Shown: in pieces, positions 11,895 through 23,399 of the stretch
How the letters are laid out: each line of letters starts with the position of its first letter
Numbering within the stretch: the first letter of the stretch is position 1
From: Datnioides undecimradiatus
Lineage: Eukaryota; Chordata; Actinopteri; Lobotiformes; Datnioididae
Reading direction: 5' to 3'
Length of the DNA stretch: 64,000 bases
Assembly: GCA_008933995.1 (NCBI GenBank)
Contig: WARS01000032.1
Location: 2,187,001-2,251,000 of the forward strand
Made by a program: the position numbers and the translations under genes
The notes under the pieces: model-generated
What the model was told of the DNA's origin: nothing
Database searches by the model: none
Seen by the model: the letters and a program-made list of their open reading frames with translations, nothing else

Positions 11895-14800
11895 TTACTC
11901 CTGAATATGCTGAAGAGGTCTCTGGGAAGCATAGTCTTGGATGGAAGATGTGTTCTGTTCCTGGACATGATCGTAAGCCCGTAGGTAGTGACCATTGTTC
12001 TGCTCGTAATTGTACACCAGTTTTCGGGCAAACACTGGCTCCACCTAAAATGAAATTAGGCCTTTGTATGAAATATGTGTCCGACTTACAAATCATGTCA
12101 TCCTATTGTGCACCAAAGATGCAGCAAACTTAACAAAAAAACTATACTATATTATACTACACAACGTACGTAATAAAACTTGAAATGTATACTGCACCTC
12201 AATATGCTTTCTCATTCATTTTAATAGTTTATCTGAGATGTTTCCCTTTAATTTGATTATTTACATTCAACAAATATAACTTAAATGGATCTCTGTTTTG
12301 CTAGGTGTCTACTATTTATATTTTTCATTGAATTCACTGTAATAAATTCACTTACAATTTGTGTCATTTAAATCATATAGCATGTATTAACACAAATATT
12401 TCAATTACAAATAACAGCTAGAGAAAATGAATAAGTGAATGCCGAGCTTCAGTTTGAGCTGAGGCTAGCTGTGGCTATCTCACCAGCCAGCGTGATTTAG
12501 TGTTACTGATAATCAACATTCAATGAAGTTTGGCTTTGTGTTAGCTTTGTTTTGTAATAAGTGCAGTGTTTTCCCAGAAATTGCACATTATTATGGCATA
12601 ATGTAGTTATAAACAAGTCAGGGGCAACTACTTTTCTAAGTTTTAATGAGTGATTATAACCAGTTTTCACCCTGAGAATGTAATGGCTCCTGTAATTCTA
12701 AAAAAAAGTGTGGCAGTGGCTAGGTACCTGTGCTGTGATCATTTTCCTTGGCCGCTGTGGGTCGGGGTACTCGTCTCCAAAACACAGCACCACCCGGTGT
12801 CTGGGTGGATGTCGGCCATTAAGGGCAAACTCTTGAAGCTCTGAGACAGAAGGACAAGCAAGAAAATAGGAGAGGATGAAGTGCATCACCCACAAAAAAG
12901 CTGTGCTACTCATCACATACTCAAGCACATTGTCACATTTACAATATACAGTAAATAAATACTAAAACCCCCAAATTGCTCACAGAGCATTTTCCCTAAT
13001 TATGACGACTTTTCTGCCACTGGTGAGGATGATGGAAATTTCAATGAGAAATGGCACACAAAACATTATCTCTGTGGCGGACCACAGGAGGTGGGCGGGG
13101 AATCCACACGCTGTGGCCCCCTGCTGAGAAGCTGACTAGCGTCTTAATGCTACCTTAACACTGAGAGGGACTTACCCAGCTAAAGCACCTGCAGAGTCTG
13201 ATACATTATTATCATCAACATCAACCTTAACTGTAGATACTGTACTGTAGATAGCTGAAGAAGAATCATCTAGGAAATACCTAAAAACACATGGCAATGG
13301 TGTCCATTAATGCTATAATTTAGGGTTAAACTTTACTAGATTTAAATACAACTACTTTGCTTTTTACTCCACTGCATTAATCAGACAGCTTAAGCTGTAG
13401 TACCTCAAATTTTGCTAACTAATAAAATATTTTACATTGCTATCAATCAAACCACCAAAGTATATTTAAAGTGGTACAAATAGGTGGAACACAGTCATCT
13501 GTTTACATAGTAATGCTTTTCTTTAAGTCCTCACGTATAAGCAGTAATGCAAACAGTTAATAAATGGTTTGTATCACACTATGATGTGGTTGTAAGTAAG
13601 TGTGTATTAATGTAATTTATGTTACAATTGACAATGTCCTTGGAGAAGGAGTTATAATTGATGACAAACACTATAACTCAAAAATACTTTTGACTATTAC
13701 TTTTAATTAAGTACATTTGTTTTATAATAGTGCTTTTTCCCTAAGGCTAGAGAGGGTCATAAATCGGTTGTAAGGCCTCCAATGTGAATTTGTGATTTGC
13801 TAAAAAATTGACTTGACTTAAGTAAAGACGCTTTCTGTCCACCATTGCCTGTGGCACTATCTGGACAACAACTTCACAAAAGTAGTTTTCACTACTTTTA
13901 TTGAACAGATCATGTTGAACAGACATTTGTGTCATTATTTCTAATGTGTGAATAGAAAGCTTAAGCAACTTATTAGTTCTCACCCAGAAGGAATTGCTGG
14001 GTGTCAAACAGTTTGCATGGCTGCTCTTTCTCCAGCTTGTTGGGTTTATCAACATACGGAGCCAAAGGTCCTTCCCAGTACACTCGCCCCTGGCAGAGGC
14101 GTTTAGCATATAACCCATCTGGCGTCATCCACAGAAGCACACCCCTCTCCAAGATAGTAGAAAGCATCTCAGCACCCTGCCGGTGAGACTCAGGATATGG
14201 GAATGGAAAAAGGATAACTTCTGCCCCGCTGTGAAACTTGTCCTCTTGGGATGGGGATGAAGAGGAGGAGGATGATGGAGAGGAGGAAGAAGACGATGTG
14301 ATCTGACAGCCTTCTGGGCTAGTGGTGGTAACTTCCTTCACCAAAGACTCTCTGTAGTATAGGGACACATGCAGGCTGAAATCTGGAAGAGAGTGTGAGA
14401 ATTTAGCAGAAATATCAAGCTTGAATAAAACTTTGTTCTCACACGCCTTCTCTCTAATCATTCCAAGCATCCTTTTAACTTTCTTTTTCAATCTATCAAC
14501 ATGTGATGGATTTTAAAAAAAAAGACTCACTACTCAGTATCATGGCCTGCTGCTCAGAATAGGGAAGTAAGTAGGTGTTTGTAGTTTCTTATCTGTCTAT
14601 GCAAATACATTTTTTTAAAAAAAGCACTTCTTCATATGAAGCGCCGGTTAATTTTTTTTTTTTTTTACCTGTTATGGCAGTGTTGTGGTCCATGGTATAC
14701 ATGGGTGGTTGAGACTCTGAAAAGTAGGTGTGGAAGGAAAGCTGAAAACCTACACAGAATAAATGAATAAATACTGGTTATAATTAGAATGATGAATGGA

Positions 14801-17800
14801 CATGAAAGCCTTTCTTTACATTGATTAGGATGGGTTTTGGCATGTGTGGAGGAAAAAAATCCCCAAACCCCTAAAACATTCATTTCTGGGAGATCTGGCA
14901 GGCAAACAACGTGTTTCACATGCATTTTTCTGCACAGACCACTGATCAGCACTGTATGGCCACTGAATCAAACATTGCCACTGATTTCATGCCCAATGCA
15001 CCTTACGTGGAACTTTACAGATAGGTCAGTTGAGACATTTTGATTTGATTGTACTTAGCATAGATCATAAGATCTATTCTGTGCATGAGGAGATAGGATT
15101 GATATATTTTAATCAGGAATAATGTGCAAATTGTTGTTTGGTATTGTTTTTAAATAATAGCCAGTATATGTACAGTACAGTGTAAAAGTACAGTGAAAAG
15201 TTTCGGTGTTCAAATCACACATACATCTAAAGTATTTGACAGACTGAGGGCGTGCACCTTAAAGACCAAACATGAAACCAACTGCTAACTGTATGTGAAG
15301 CACTGTGATAACAGTTTACTCATAACTTTTTTTGACATAATAAACCACGCGTCCAAGATTACTAATACACTGTTGCCCATAAAGTTGGAATAAAATGTTT
15401 TTTTACTTTTCTCATGAACTGACTGTGATAATGTGATTTATTCTTGATAGATAAAGTGTATATCTTCTCAAAACTCATCATTGCACCTGGTCAAAAGTGA
15501 TTACTGATGTGTATAAATAGGAATAAAAAGAGGAATGTGTCTGAAAACAAAATTATTCCAACTTTATGGGCAGCAGTGTAGTATTGTATGACTTGTTTTG
15601 GCCTCAGTTCACAGATTGATAAGACAAGATGAGTAATGCAGATCAGCATTATTACAAGCCCCCTTTATGTTCTGTGTAGTTAAAGTGACAACTTTATTTC
15701 TATCTGAGTTCTGACTTCTAGTTTGATAAAGGGACCAGCAGGATGTCACGGTGAGGTGTCTGTGTTTTTTCCTACATTAAAGCAGGCTGAAAATCTATTT
15801 GAAACAGCAGATGAAATCTAAGATAGATATATTGTACTGTACATCTGCTGTGCATTACTGTCACACTTCCATAAACAACCAATGATTAAATCTGTCTCTG
15901 AGGTTTGATAATCTGTGCCAGCTCTAAATGTTGTTTGATGGCTGCATCTTACCATTTTCTGTGTGTGACCCAGGCCAAGCACGACTGAACAGTGATGGGT
16001 AGTGGCACTGACCATACTGCACCTCCGCATGTGGGCCGTGGTGATGTGGGGCAGGAAGAGGTTGTTGTTCTGGTAGTGAGAAATCCCTCCACTCCCTTCT
16101 CTCCTGAGAAAGCATGTAGCCAGGGACCTGAGAAAAGTACCATAGCATCATTTGCACAGATAAAGTGTCATCAAACCAAGACATTTGCCGTCATTGCAAA
16201 TTAATTTGGGCCAGGCTACATTGTGCAGCGACCACAACAGCAGTCTGCTGACCTGGTTGTGCAGAGATGTGTATGGAGGAATATAGCTATGGGCATTTAT
16301 ATGTGATGGTGTCTCCTCCATGCTGCTCATCTTCATTCCTGTAAATGTACAAAACCAGAAAGACATTTGTAAGATAATTTGCCCATATTTATTGCTACGA
16401 AGACATTGCTTATCCACAATAACAATAATAAAACAAAAATCTTAAAACAATAATGCACAGTTATAACTTAGTTTTATTGTCCAGATTAACAATAAACAGA
16501 GGGTAAGTGAAACTAACTAAACTAATTTAAACTGTGATATGTTTTATTCACTTGAGGTACCACTGCTATTTTTGACTGACAGGGTGACGGGGTGTTAGCA
16601 AGGGTACTGCCAAGACTGAGCCAAAATCTTGCTCATTATGAGAATCAAATGTTAGCACAGATAGCAAGAACTGCTCTGGTGTGACAAAACTTCTCGTTTG
16701 AAGGCAAAGACTTAGTTATGCAAGGCTGGAGGTCGTCTGGTTGTGTTTTGTGCACGCCGCACTTAGTAACTGAAGCCCTCTAAAAAAAGCACTACGGCCT
16801 TTTTGGTACATGCTTTGGCTTCCTTTGTGCTTCCTGCTTCATCAGAATCAACTGCAGTGGTGCATATGTATGTGACAAAAAAATTGCCAATAGTCTATAA
16901 ACAATGTGAGATGCTTTGTGAAATGCAGCAGTGCTGTATATGCAAATGCATTGCTGTGGGACATCTTTTCATCACATTTCAACCAGCGAACCAGAAACTA
17001 CTGAACTTGATGCATCTGAATGTAATTCTCACAAACTTTCATGTGTTTTTAATGGCTGATATTCATGTAAACTCACCTTTTTTGGCTTCCTCTGGAATGA
17101 TTCTGTAGACTTTATAGGGCTCTGAGATGTCCAGTTGGCTTCTTTCCACTAACTCATCAAAGTCATTGCTTTTATTAAGAGCACAGCGTAATCTGGTCTT
17201 CCATGTTGGGGGATCTGGTTTGTCAACACCTTCCTTATATTTTCCCTTAAACAATGCCCATGCCTGAAACAATCATTGAATAGAGTCCTTTACACATTTT
17301 AAGTCATGCATATACATTTGTAAGGATATAGACCTTACATAGCCCTTACAGGAATGTAACAAACCCTAAATCTGTTATTAGCTTAAAATTACTACGTTTT
17401 ATATTTGAATACATTGTGTGTTTGAAATACATTTGCAGTGGCCTCCGGAGGCTTCAGTTATGGCGTGAGAAGATAGGTGGGATGAGTCTGACCTTGAAGA
17501 GAGCAGCATCCTCCTCTCTGTTGTAGTCCTGTTTTCCTGCATGTTTCCATGGAATCCTAAAGATGGATTTTTCTTCATTTTCCCAAATGAGACCAGGATA
17601 TCTTCTGCTGTCAATCTGTTCAATCAGCCACTGTCTAAGTTTGCCGTTGCCGCAGCTGGCTGTAAGGCCACTGTCTTCATCCAGATTCATCTCTGGAAAA
17701 TAGAATAAAATAAAGCACATAGATAGAACCATAGGCACATTAATGTGACACAGTTTGATTCACTTTTTGAACTGAACCTGAGAAAACAAGATTGACAAGA

Positions 17801-18255
17801 CAAAAAGATATTAGATTCAGCTTAAGATGGTTATTGTTAAAGCTGCTAGTTACACTTATCTTAGTAAAGAAAGGGTTAGTGCACAAAGGAAGAAGTAGTT
17901 TTCATTTGAGGGTGAAAGTGATTCATTTGAGGTACACGCATAAATAAAAACACCCCCAGCCATGTAGTAATAATTAAAACAGCAAGAATTTTAATACAAA
18001 TAAAATGCACGGTGGAATACATGTTAATTTCATCTCATCAAAGTCATTTAACTTTAATGTTCAATGGAGTTAAAGGATCTTTGAAAGATTTACTCATGCT
18101 GACAAAGTCCAAACTGAATGGAACACGACTTACAAAAAGTTCATTTTACCTTGAGATTTTGATCTAATACAGATCATTCTACGTTTTTATTAACAAAGTT
18201 GAGAACATACCGCCATTCATTTAAAAAGGAGCTACCGTCGCTTACCTTTGATCAT
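11895..18255 (-). CDS. irf4: Interferon regulatory factor 4, complete, 9 coding exons
   Basis: Lymphoid transcription factor that binds ISRE and Ets-IRF composite elements in the nucleus. Coding exons in transcript order: 18255-18246, 17692-17493, 17263-17077, 16338-16253, 16127-15953, 14749-14669, 14382-13984, 12840-12728, 12044-11895. All junctions are GT-AG and in phase, giving 466 residues (human about 451). The N-terminal winged-helix DNA-binding domain (about residues 18-130) has the IRF4-type segments CGNGKLRQWLIEQ, RIPWKHAGKQDYNREED and NKSNDFDELVERSQLDIS. The C-terminal IRF-association domain includes SLHVSLYYRESLVKE, GLYAKRLCQGRVYWEGPLAP and KLFDTQQFL, and the protein ends HIQE. The start is ambiguous: a 10-nt first coding exon gives MIKE-MNLDED, but the internal ATG at 17690 gives MNLDED, closer to human IRF4. 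A serine-rich loop sits in the association domain. IRF8 was considered; the N-terminus and the dusp22 neighbour favour IRF4. The paralogue (irf4a or irf4b) is undetermined. Confidence 0.95.
14248..14310 (-). repeat. Serine-codon low-complexity tract in irf4
   Basis: A GAG/GAA/GAT-rich stretch on the plus strand encodes a near-pure serine run on the minus strand (SSSSSSPSSSSSSSPS). It falls between EGCQIT and EDKFHSGAEV in the irf4 association domain, where human IRF4 has a short non-repetitive loop (as remembered). It probably expanded by replication slippage. Confidence 0.75.
15366..15580. mobile_element. MITE, Tc1/mariner-type, in an irf4 intron
   Basis: A 215-bp element with near-perfect terminal inverted repeats of about 28 bp. 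The left end reads TACACTGTTGCCCATAAAGT and the right end, reverse-complemented, reads TACACTGCTGCCCATAAAGT. Both ends carry TA, as expected for a TA target-site duplication. The interior is AT-rich with no ORF, so it is non-autonomous. It lies in the irf4 intron between exons 15953 and 14749. Family assignment rests on the TIR form and TA ends. Confidence 0.8.
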
Positions 18256-18442
18256 GGGTGCTCCGCCGCCGAAATCTGTTTTCAAGCTCTCGGTGTGCTA
18301 CCCTTAAACACACATCTTTTCATATCACATCTTGATTTGTGACGGGGCGGAGCCTCTCTCGTTCTCTGTGAAGTTCACGAGGAGATGCGCAGCAATCGAG
18401 CGCTCATTTCTGTGAAACTCAGCGCCCACGTACCGCTGCGGT

Positions 18443-18452
18443 GGGGAATCCC
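18443..18452. promoter_or_regulatory. Perfect kappaB-type site upstream of irf4
   Basis: GGGGAATCCC matches the NF-kappaB consensus GGGRNWYYCC at every position. It lies about 190 bp upstream of the first irf4 coding exon, in a short GC-richer stretch (about 18,330-18,480). Mammalian IRF4 is a known NF-kappaB/c-Rel target. Regulation in this species is inferred. Confidence 0.5.
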
Positions 18453-19019
18453 TCTAGTGACACCCAGAGCGCACACACCGGGACGGAAAGGAACAATTAC
18501 CTGTGCACATTACCACTGAACACTAAAATATTCCCCCTCACATATTTTTGTTTTTCTAAAAATCCTCCAAGTCTGACCTAATTTCCAGCGATGTGACAAG
18601 TGCTGACTTCAAATCTGTCTTCATTTTGTTATGTCCTGATGGCACGAGGAACGCACGTCAGAACACACCCATGGTTGAATTCAAAATGACATGTAACTTG
18701 TGCTACTTTCTTAGTATTACTGCCCTCCAGTGGCTCTCCATGCACATGCTCAGGCCTCTGCAATATTTAGAGGACTACTGTCATCTCACTGTGCTGAAAT
18801 TATCCTTTTAAAATTTGTTGCTGCTTTTGTCTACAAAGACAATTGAAGACACAAGGGTGGCAAAGGAACGTGATCTTGGTGTTTTTGATGTCACCATGCA
18901 TGACCTCCCTTGCACATTAGACAAACAGGAAGACAACCAGGAAACAGAGATGTAAACACAGAACAGAATGTGTCTTATCACCTTCAATATGGCAGCCCAC
19001 CGAATGACAAGCTCACAAA

Positions 19020-19352
19020 ACACTTGACTCTACTCCTTTTATTTCACTATTTGAAATCAAAATGACACAGTGCAAAAAAGGGTTCAGAACATTCATAAAT
19101 TAGAAAAAAACAGCACCTGAAACATGAATCAATGCTTAAAAAACTTAATATGTGCTGCACATAATGGTCTCTTCCAGTGTTCATGTCCATGATATTTGGA
19201 GGATCTTTCCAGCAGCGACAAACATCCTGACTTAAGTTCACTCAAAAGCTGAGACTTCAAGATAGGTCCAGAGTAACATAGCATCACAAAATGGTATGAT
19301 TCTCCAGGTTGAGCTGCAAAATTATCTCATACTCTCTCATGAAAAGATGCAA
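19020..19352 (-). other. dusp22: dusp22 3' UTR with poly(A) signal
   Basis: A minus-strand AATAAA lies at 19043-19038, about 310 bp after the dusp22 stop. It implies a short 3' UTR ending near 19,020. The inferred dusp22 3' end is then about 0.7 kb from the irf4 first coding exon. Confidence 0.55.
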
Positions 19353-21699
19353 TCAGATACCTCCAGGTGGAGTGGATGGCTGTTTTTTCACCTCCTCACC
19401 ATTAACTTTAGATGCCCTGAGAAGCAGGTCTCGTATATCAGCTTCATCATTGAAGGGGTTGTCCTTGTATTCCTTTTGTAGCCATTCTCTAAACTACAAC
19501 AAAAGAAAACAGTAAAGAATTTGCAACGTGTGAAATACTAAAGATGTTCTCATGCTGACAGTAATCACACTTATTCAGTGAAGCAGTGATATATTCCTCT
19601 GGTACTCCATTTTACCCTCACTTGGTTACTAGGGACTCACCTCCTCAGCTTGAGTAGCCTCAAACTCCTGGAGCTGGCGCTGAAAGCCCAGGTTTGGGCC
19701 TGCACAAGGCCGGACCACCTTCACTGCAGCCAGTGCATCCTGCCAGCCCAGTCCTGTCACTGTCATGATGTAAGCTACCACCAAGGTAACACTGCGGGAC
19801 ACTCCTGCCAGACTGCAAGAAGCGAGAGATGGACAAAGAGTATGATGCTTGAAATCAGCTGTTTAAACTTCATGATCAGTCGTCTGTGTAATGTGCCTAG
19901 CATTTCAATGGGTAGTATGCACACAAGGTGCCAATGTACACGAGTATCCTACTTATCATAATTTTTTTCCTGCACATATAACTATCATATCCTGTTTTCA
20001 TAAATGCAAGATATTGTATGTCAGAAACCAGAATACTGTGAAATCTAAACCAGGTTTCTATCCTGGATAATTAAAAGAATCCCTCATCCGCTGAATACAT
20101 ATGTCTATTGACTAGATTTTAAACCAGTGAATGAAGGTGCGTGCTAACATACTGGATCAGAACGAGAGGTTAAAAATAAATAGATGATAATATAGGCTAT
20201 ATCAACCAGACTACACTGACTGATGGACAAAGCATAAATTATAAAGATTATGTGGAAAAAAAAAGCGCACTGAAGTTTATGAATTTATCAAACATGTATT
20301 ATACACAATACATATTCAAATAAAATGTATATTCTTTGGGTAATAAGTATAGAAAAAAAAAACTGGGGCAGATCTTATAAATAGCCACTTGTTCCCGTGT
20401 GTTTCTGAGAAGACCCTCTGTCTGACCAAATATAACTTTCCCCTGTGAACATATGGTCAGCTACACCACGGCAACACAATGTGACTGTGTTGTGTTACTG
20501 TACTCTGTTTTGGGAAGTTCAAGAATAGGCTTTGTCTTATCATTTAATCTCCTCTGTGCAGCAGTTACAGATGGGTTCACTCATGAGCGTGGTTGACCTC
20601 AACTTTTTTTTAAATTTGCAGCTTTACATGAACTGTACATTGGTATACAGCATGCCTGTGATTGTATTATAAGAATTATACAAAATATGGAGGAAATAGA
20701 TCAAGCCCAGCGGCTTAACTAGCAACCTTGATTAATTAAATACAACAAGTATTCTTGCTCTCACCAGTGTACGAGGCAGCCCTCTCTTTTCAGACGGGAC
20801 TCGTGCATGAACATTATACTCTGTTTAAAGTGTTGAGTCCTGTGGAGCGTAAAAAAAAAGGTTGTTATGATAGGCCATGACCACATAAAACACAGCAAGA
20901 GCTGCTGTAAGAACTGTGACTGACAGCATGGTGTTATTTTGCCTTCACCAACACTTACAGCCCCTGCATGCATCAAAAGTCAGGTTATATATACAGTTTT
21001 TTTGTACATGTCTCGTGATTGTGTTTTCACCTGACTTGTCAAACGTTTTTATTTCTCATCCTGGACAGATCAGGATGAGGGTGTGTTCATCTCAGGTTTG
21101 AGAGAATTGGTATCAGATTTCACAAAACACGCTTCAAACACCACACAGTCTGAATCTAAGAGGTACGAGGCAAACAGGGCAGCAAGAGAGTACTGGGGCA
21201 TTATTGTGCATGTGCGTGTATATTTCTGCACTTGTCCATGTGCGAGTGTGTGGAGGGGGGTGTGGGGTAGCGGGTGCATATAAATAGAGGCAGAGCACCA
21301 ACCATTGTGCTAAAACTGCAGAATGCTGCTGCGAGACTTCCTTCCTGCTAAAAAGACTCCCTGAAATGTGAATTTGACCAGAGAAGATTTGTGTGTTTGA
21401 ATATGTGTGTAATCGCAAGTATCACTTAGCCAAACATGCACCACCCTAGATTTTTTTTCAGTGTTCTTTACCCTGTTCCTCACATGACATTAAATTCCAC
21501 CTGCATGCTTGTGCTTGTTAGGTGTTCACATCAAAGGAACAACCACACTCAAAGAGCTGAATCCAGCTGTGTTACTATGATCCAGTCAGACAATAAGTTC
21601 ACAGTTAAAATGTTAAGCTTGTGAAAGCATATCATTTACACGTTGGCTTGAAGAAAATGAACCTCAGACACCCACACAAAGCAGCCTCAAATGGATGTG

Positions 21700-21740
<41 letters not shown>

Positions 21741-23166
21741 TTCTCTCCCTCTGTGCCTCAGCCTTCCATTGTTCAGTGCTGTGTTGCTGTGCTGCACATT
21801 TTGGTACTTACAGGTTTTGTGTGGGCAGGTCAGCTGCTGAAATGCAGAGATAGGTCATCTCCTGAGAGACAAAGTATACTAGTTACCTGTCAGCAGTCAC
21901 TTGCTCAATCAATAAATAGCAGGTGATAAATACCAGGGCATATCTACACCCTTAAAATTGTGTGTCTGTGTGTGTTGCCAGTGGTTGTGCTGCTGTATGT
22001 ACAATAATAGAGGCAATTTTGAGTTGCTTTGCAGTCAAATTAGTGCACTCCCTCTTTTTAACATTCATGAGAACCAAAACTAGTTTTGCACTGGCATCCA
22101 TTCAAAAAACCATAAAAAAAATAGTAAAAAATAATAATGAAGTGAGTATGCACAGTCCTGAACTGAGGCAAGAACAAACGCCTACTCTCGAACCCACACA
22201 AGCACACAACTCAGCACACTGACCTAACCAACTGTTGTTGACTGGCATTTTTTTTTCGTGATACTCCAACAATCACATGAGGAAGAAACTCTCCTGTGTA
22301 TTGTTTATTCACTCGGGGAACTACAGCTGTTTGTTCAAGAAGTAGCATGTCACTTCCCCCTGAAAAAACCTGACAGACTGGTTTATAGACTGTGTCAGGG
22401 CTCAAGTCATGCGCATTCACAAGAGGGGTCTAAGCCAATCAGATCTGCTCATCTTTGTTTGCGTGATTGCTGCACTTAAAGATTAATGAGAAATTTAAGA
22501 TGGCCAAGGGTGTTGTGTTTAAGGAGGTGGCGAGCTTCTCACCTGCAGGATGGGAGCTGCACTGTCATGAATGGACAGGATGTGTGTGATGTTGTTTCTG
22601 GCTAATTGTTCTCGGTCTCTGGCATCTGACATTAACAAGTAACACCACGCAGAAAGACAATGAGGATGAGCCGTCATATTGAAGGGTAAAATCATAATGA
22701 TTCAAAAAATAGACACACCTTTGAAATTCCCCAAGTACAAGTCAGGAAGGACCTATAAAGACAAACACAGGGATGCACGTTTGAGGCAAAGTTGATCAAG
22801 GCATCGTGGATGTAGTTAAGTGAAACAGCAGCTCAGAGGACTCAAATAACACCCAGGATATATAAGTGATTATTTGAAATGACTAGAAAAATAACCAGAA
22901 GCTAAGCATATGTCAAATATTAAATATTCGTAACTGGACAGATGAAGTTTCATGTTTAATTTTATCGTCTTTACAGAATCACATTAAACCAATAAGCATG
23001 AACAACTTTTTCTTGCTAAACATGTCAAAGACTATCTAAGATGCCAAGCACTACATCCTATCACCTCCTTAATTCCACTCTTAACACCGAGGACCACTCG
23101 CGTTCGAACTCAACTGTAGTCGCGTGCAACAGATGAGGGTCCTACCTTATTGATGCCATTACCCAT
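19353..23166 (-). CDS. dusp22: Dual-specificity phosphatase 22, complete, 7 coding exons
   Basis: Small atypical dual-specificity phosphatase (JSP1/JKAP family) that modulates JNK and lymphocyte kinase signalling. Coding exons: 23166-23146, 22752-22719, 22625-22543, 21861-21812, 20839-20765, 19812-19641, 19493-19353. All are GT-AG and in phase, giving 191 residues (human isoforms about 184-205). The N-terminus MGNGINK carries the Gly2 myristoylation pattern. The signature loop HCLAGVSRS places the catalytic cysteine at residue 88 and the arginine at 94; Cys88 is also the human position. The Cys codon is split across the 20765/19812 junction, so an unspliced reading wrongly shows Trp. Other matches: VLPDLYLGNFKDARDREQLARN, ITHILSIHDSAAP and GFQRQLQEFE. 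It runs in the same direction as irf4, downstream of which is its own tail; the human DUSP22-IRF4 neighbourhood is kept. The C-terminal tail (VKKQPSTPPGGI) is of the variable type. Confidence 0.95.
21702..21730. repeat. (CT)n microsatellite in a dusp22 intron
   Basis: About 14 CT units, then imperfect pyrimidine-rich sequence. It lies some 80 bp from the dusp22 exon at 21861-21812. Confidence 0.9.
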
Positions 23167-23399
23167 CGCTGAAAGAGCCCGTGTAAAAAAATAACACTGA
23201 AAAGAAACGCCGCGCTGTTTCCTCGTTGTTTGAAAACGCTTATCCAGCGGCTTGACGGCTTCCCAAACCCGCTGGAGGGGCGCAAATGCTGCAGCTTCGC
23301 TTTCCAAGCGAGCCGAGCGTTGCTGCCCAAGCTACCCACTTGGGATGCTGGGAGTTGTAGTTTACTGGAGTAATACGGCAGCTTCGCAATGGAGGATTA

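Noticed and set aside
11895-18255. irf8 as the identity of the IRF gene
   Set aside because: The start MNLDED, the KLFDTQQFL and ERSQLDIS segments and the dusp22 neighbour all fit IRF4 better.
20761-20976. Apparent loss of the dusp22 catalytic Cys (unspliced frame reads HW)
   Set aside because: The codon is split by an intron. Splicing 20765 to 19812 restores HCLAGVSRS.
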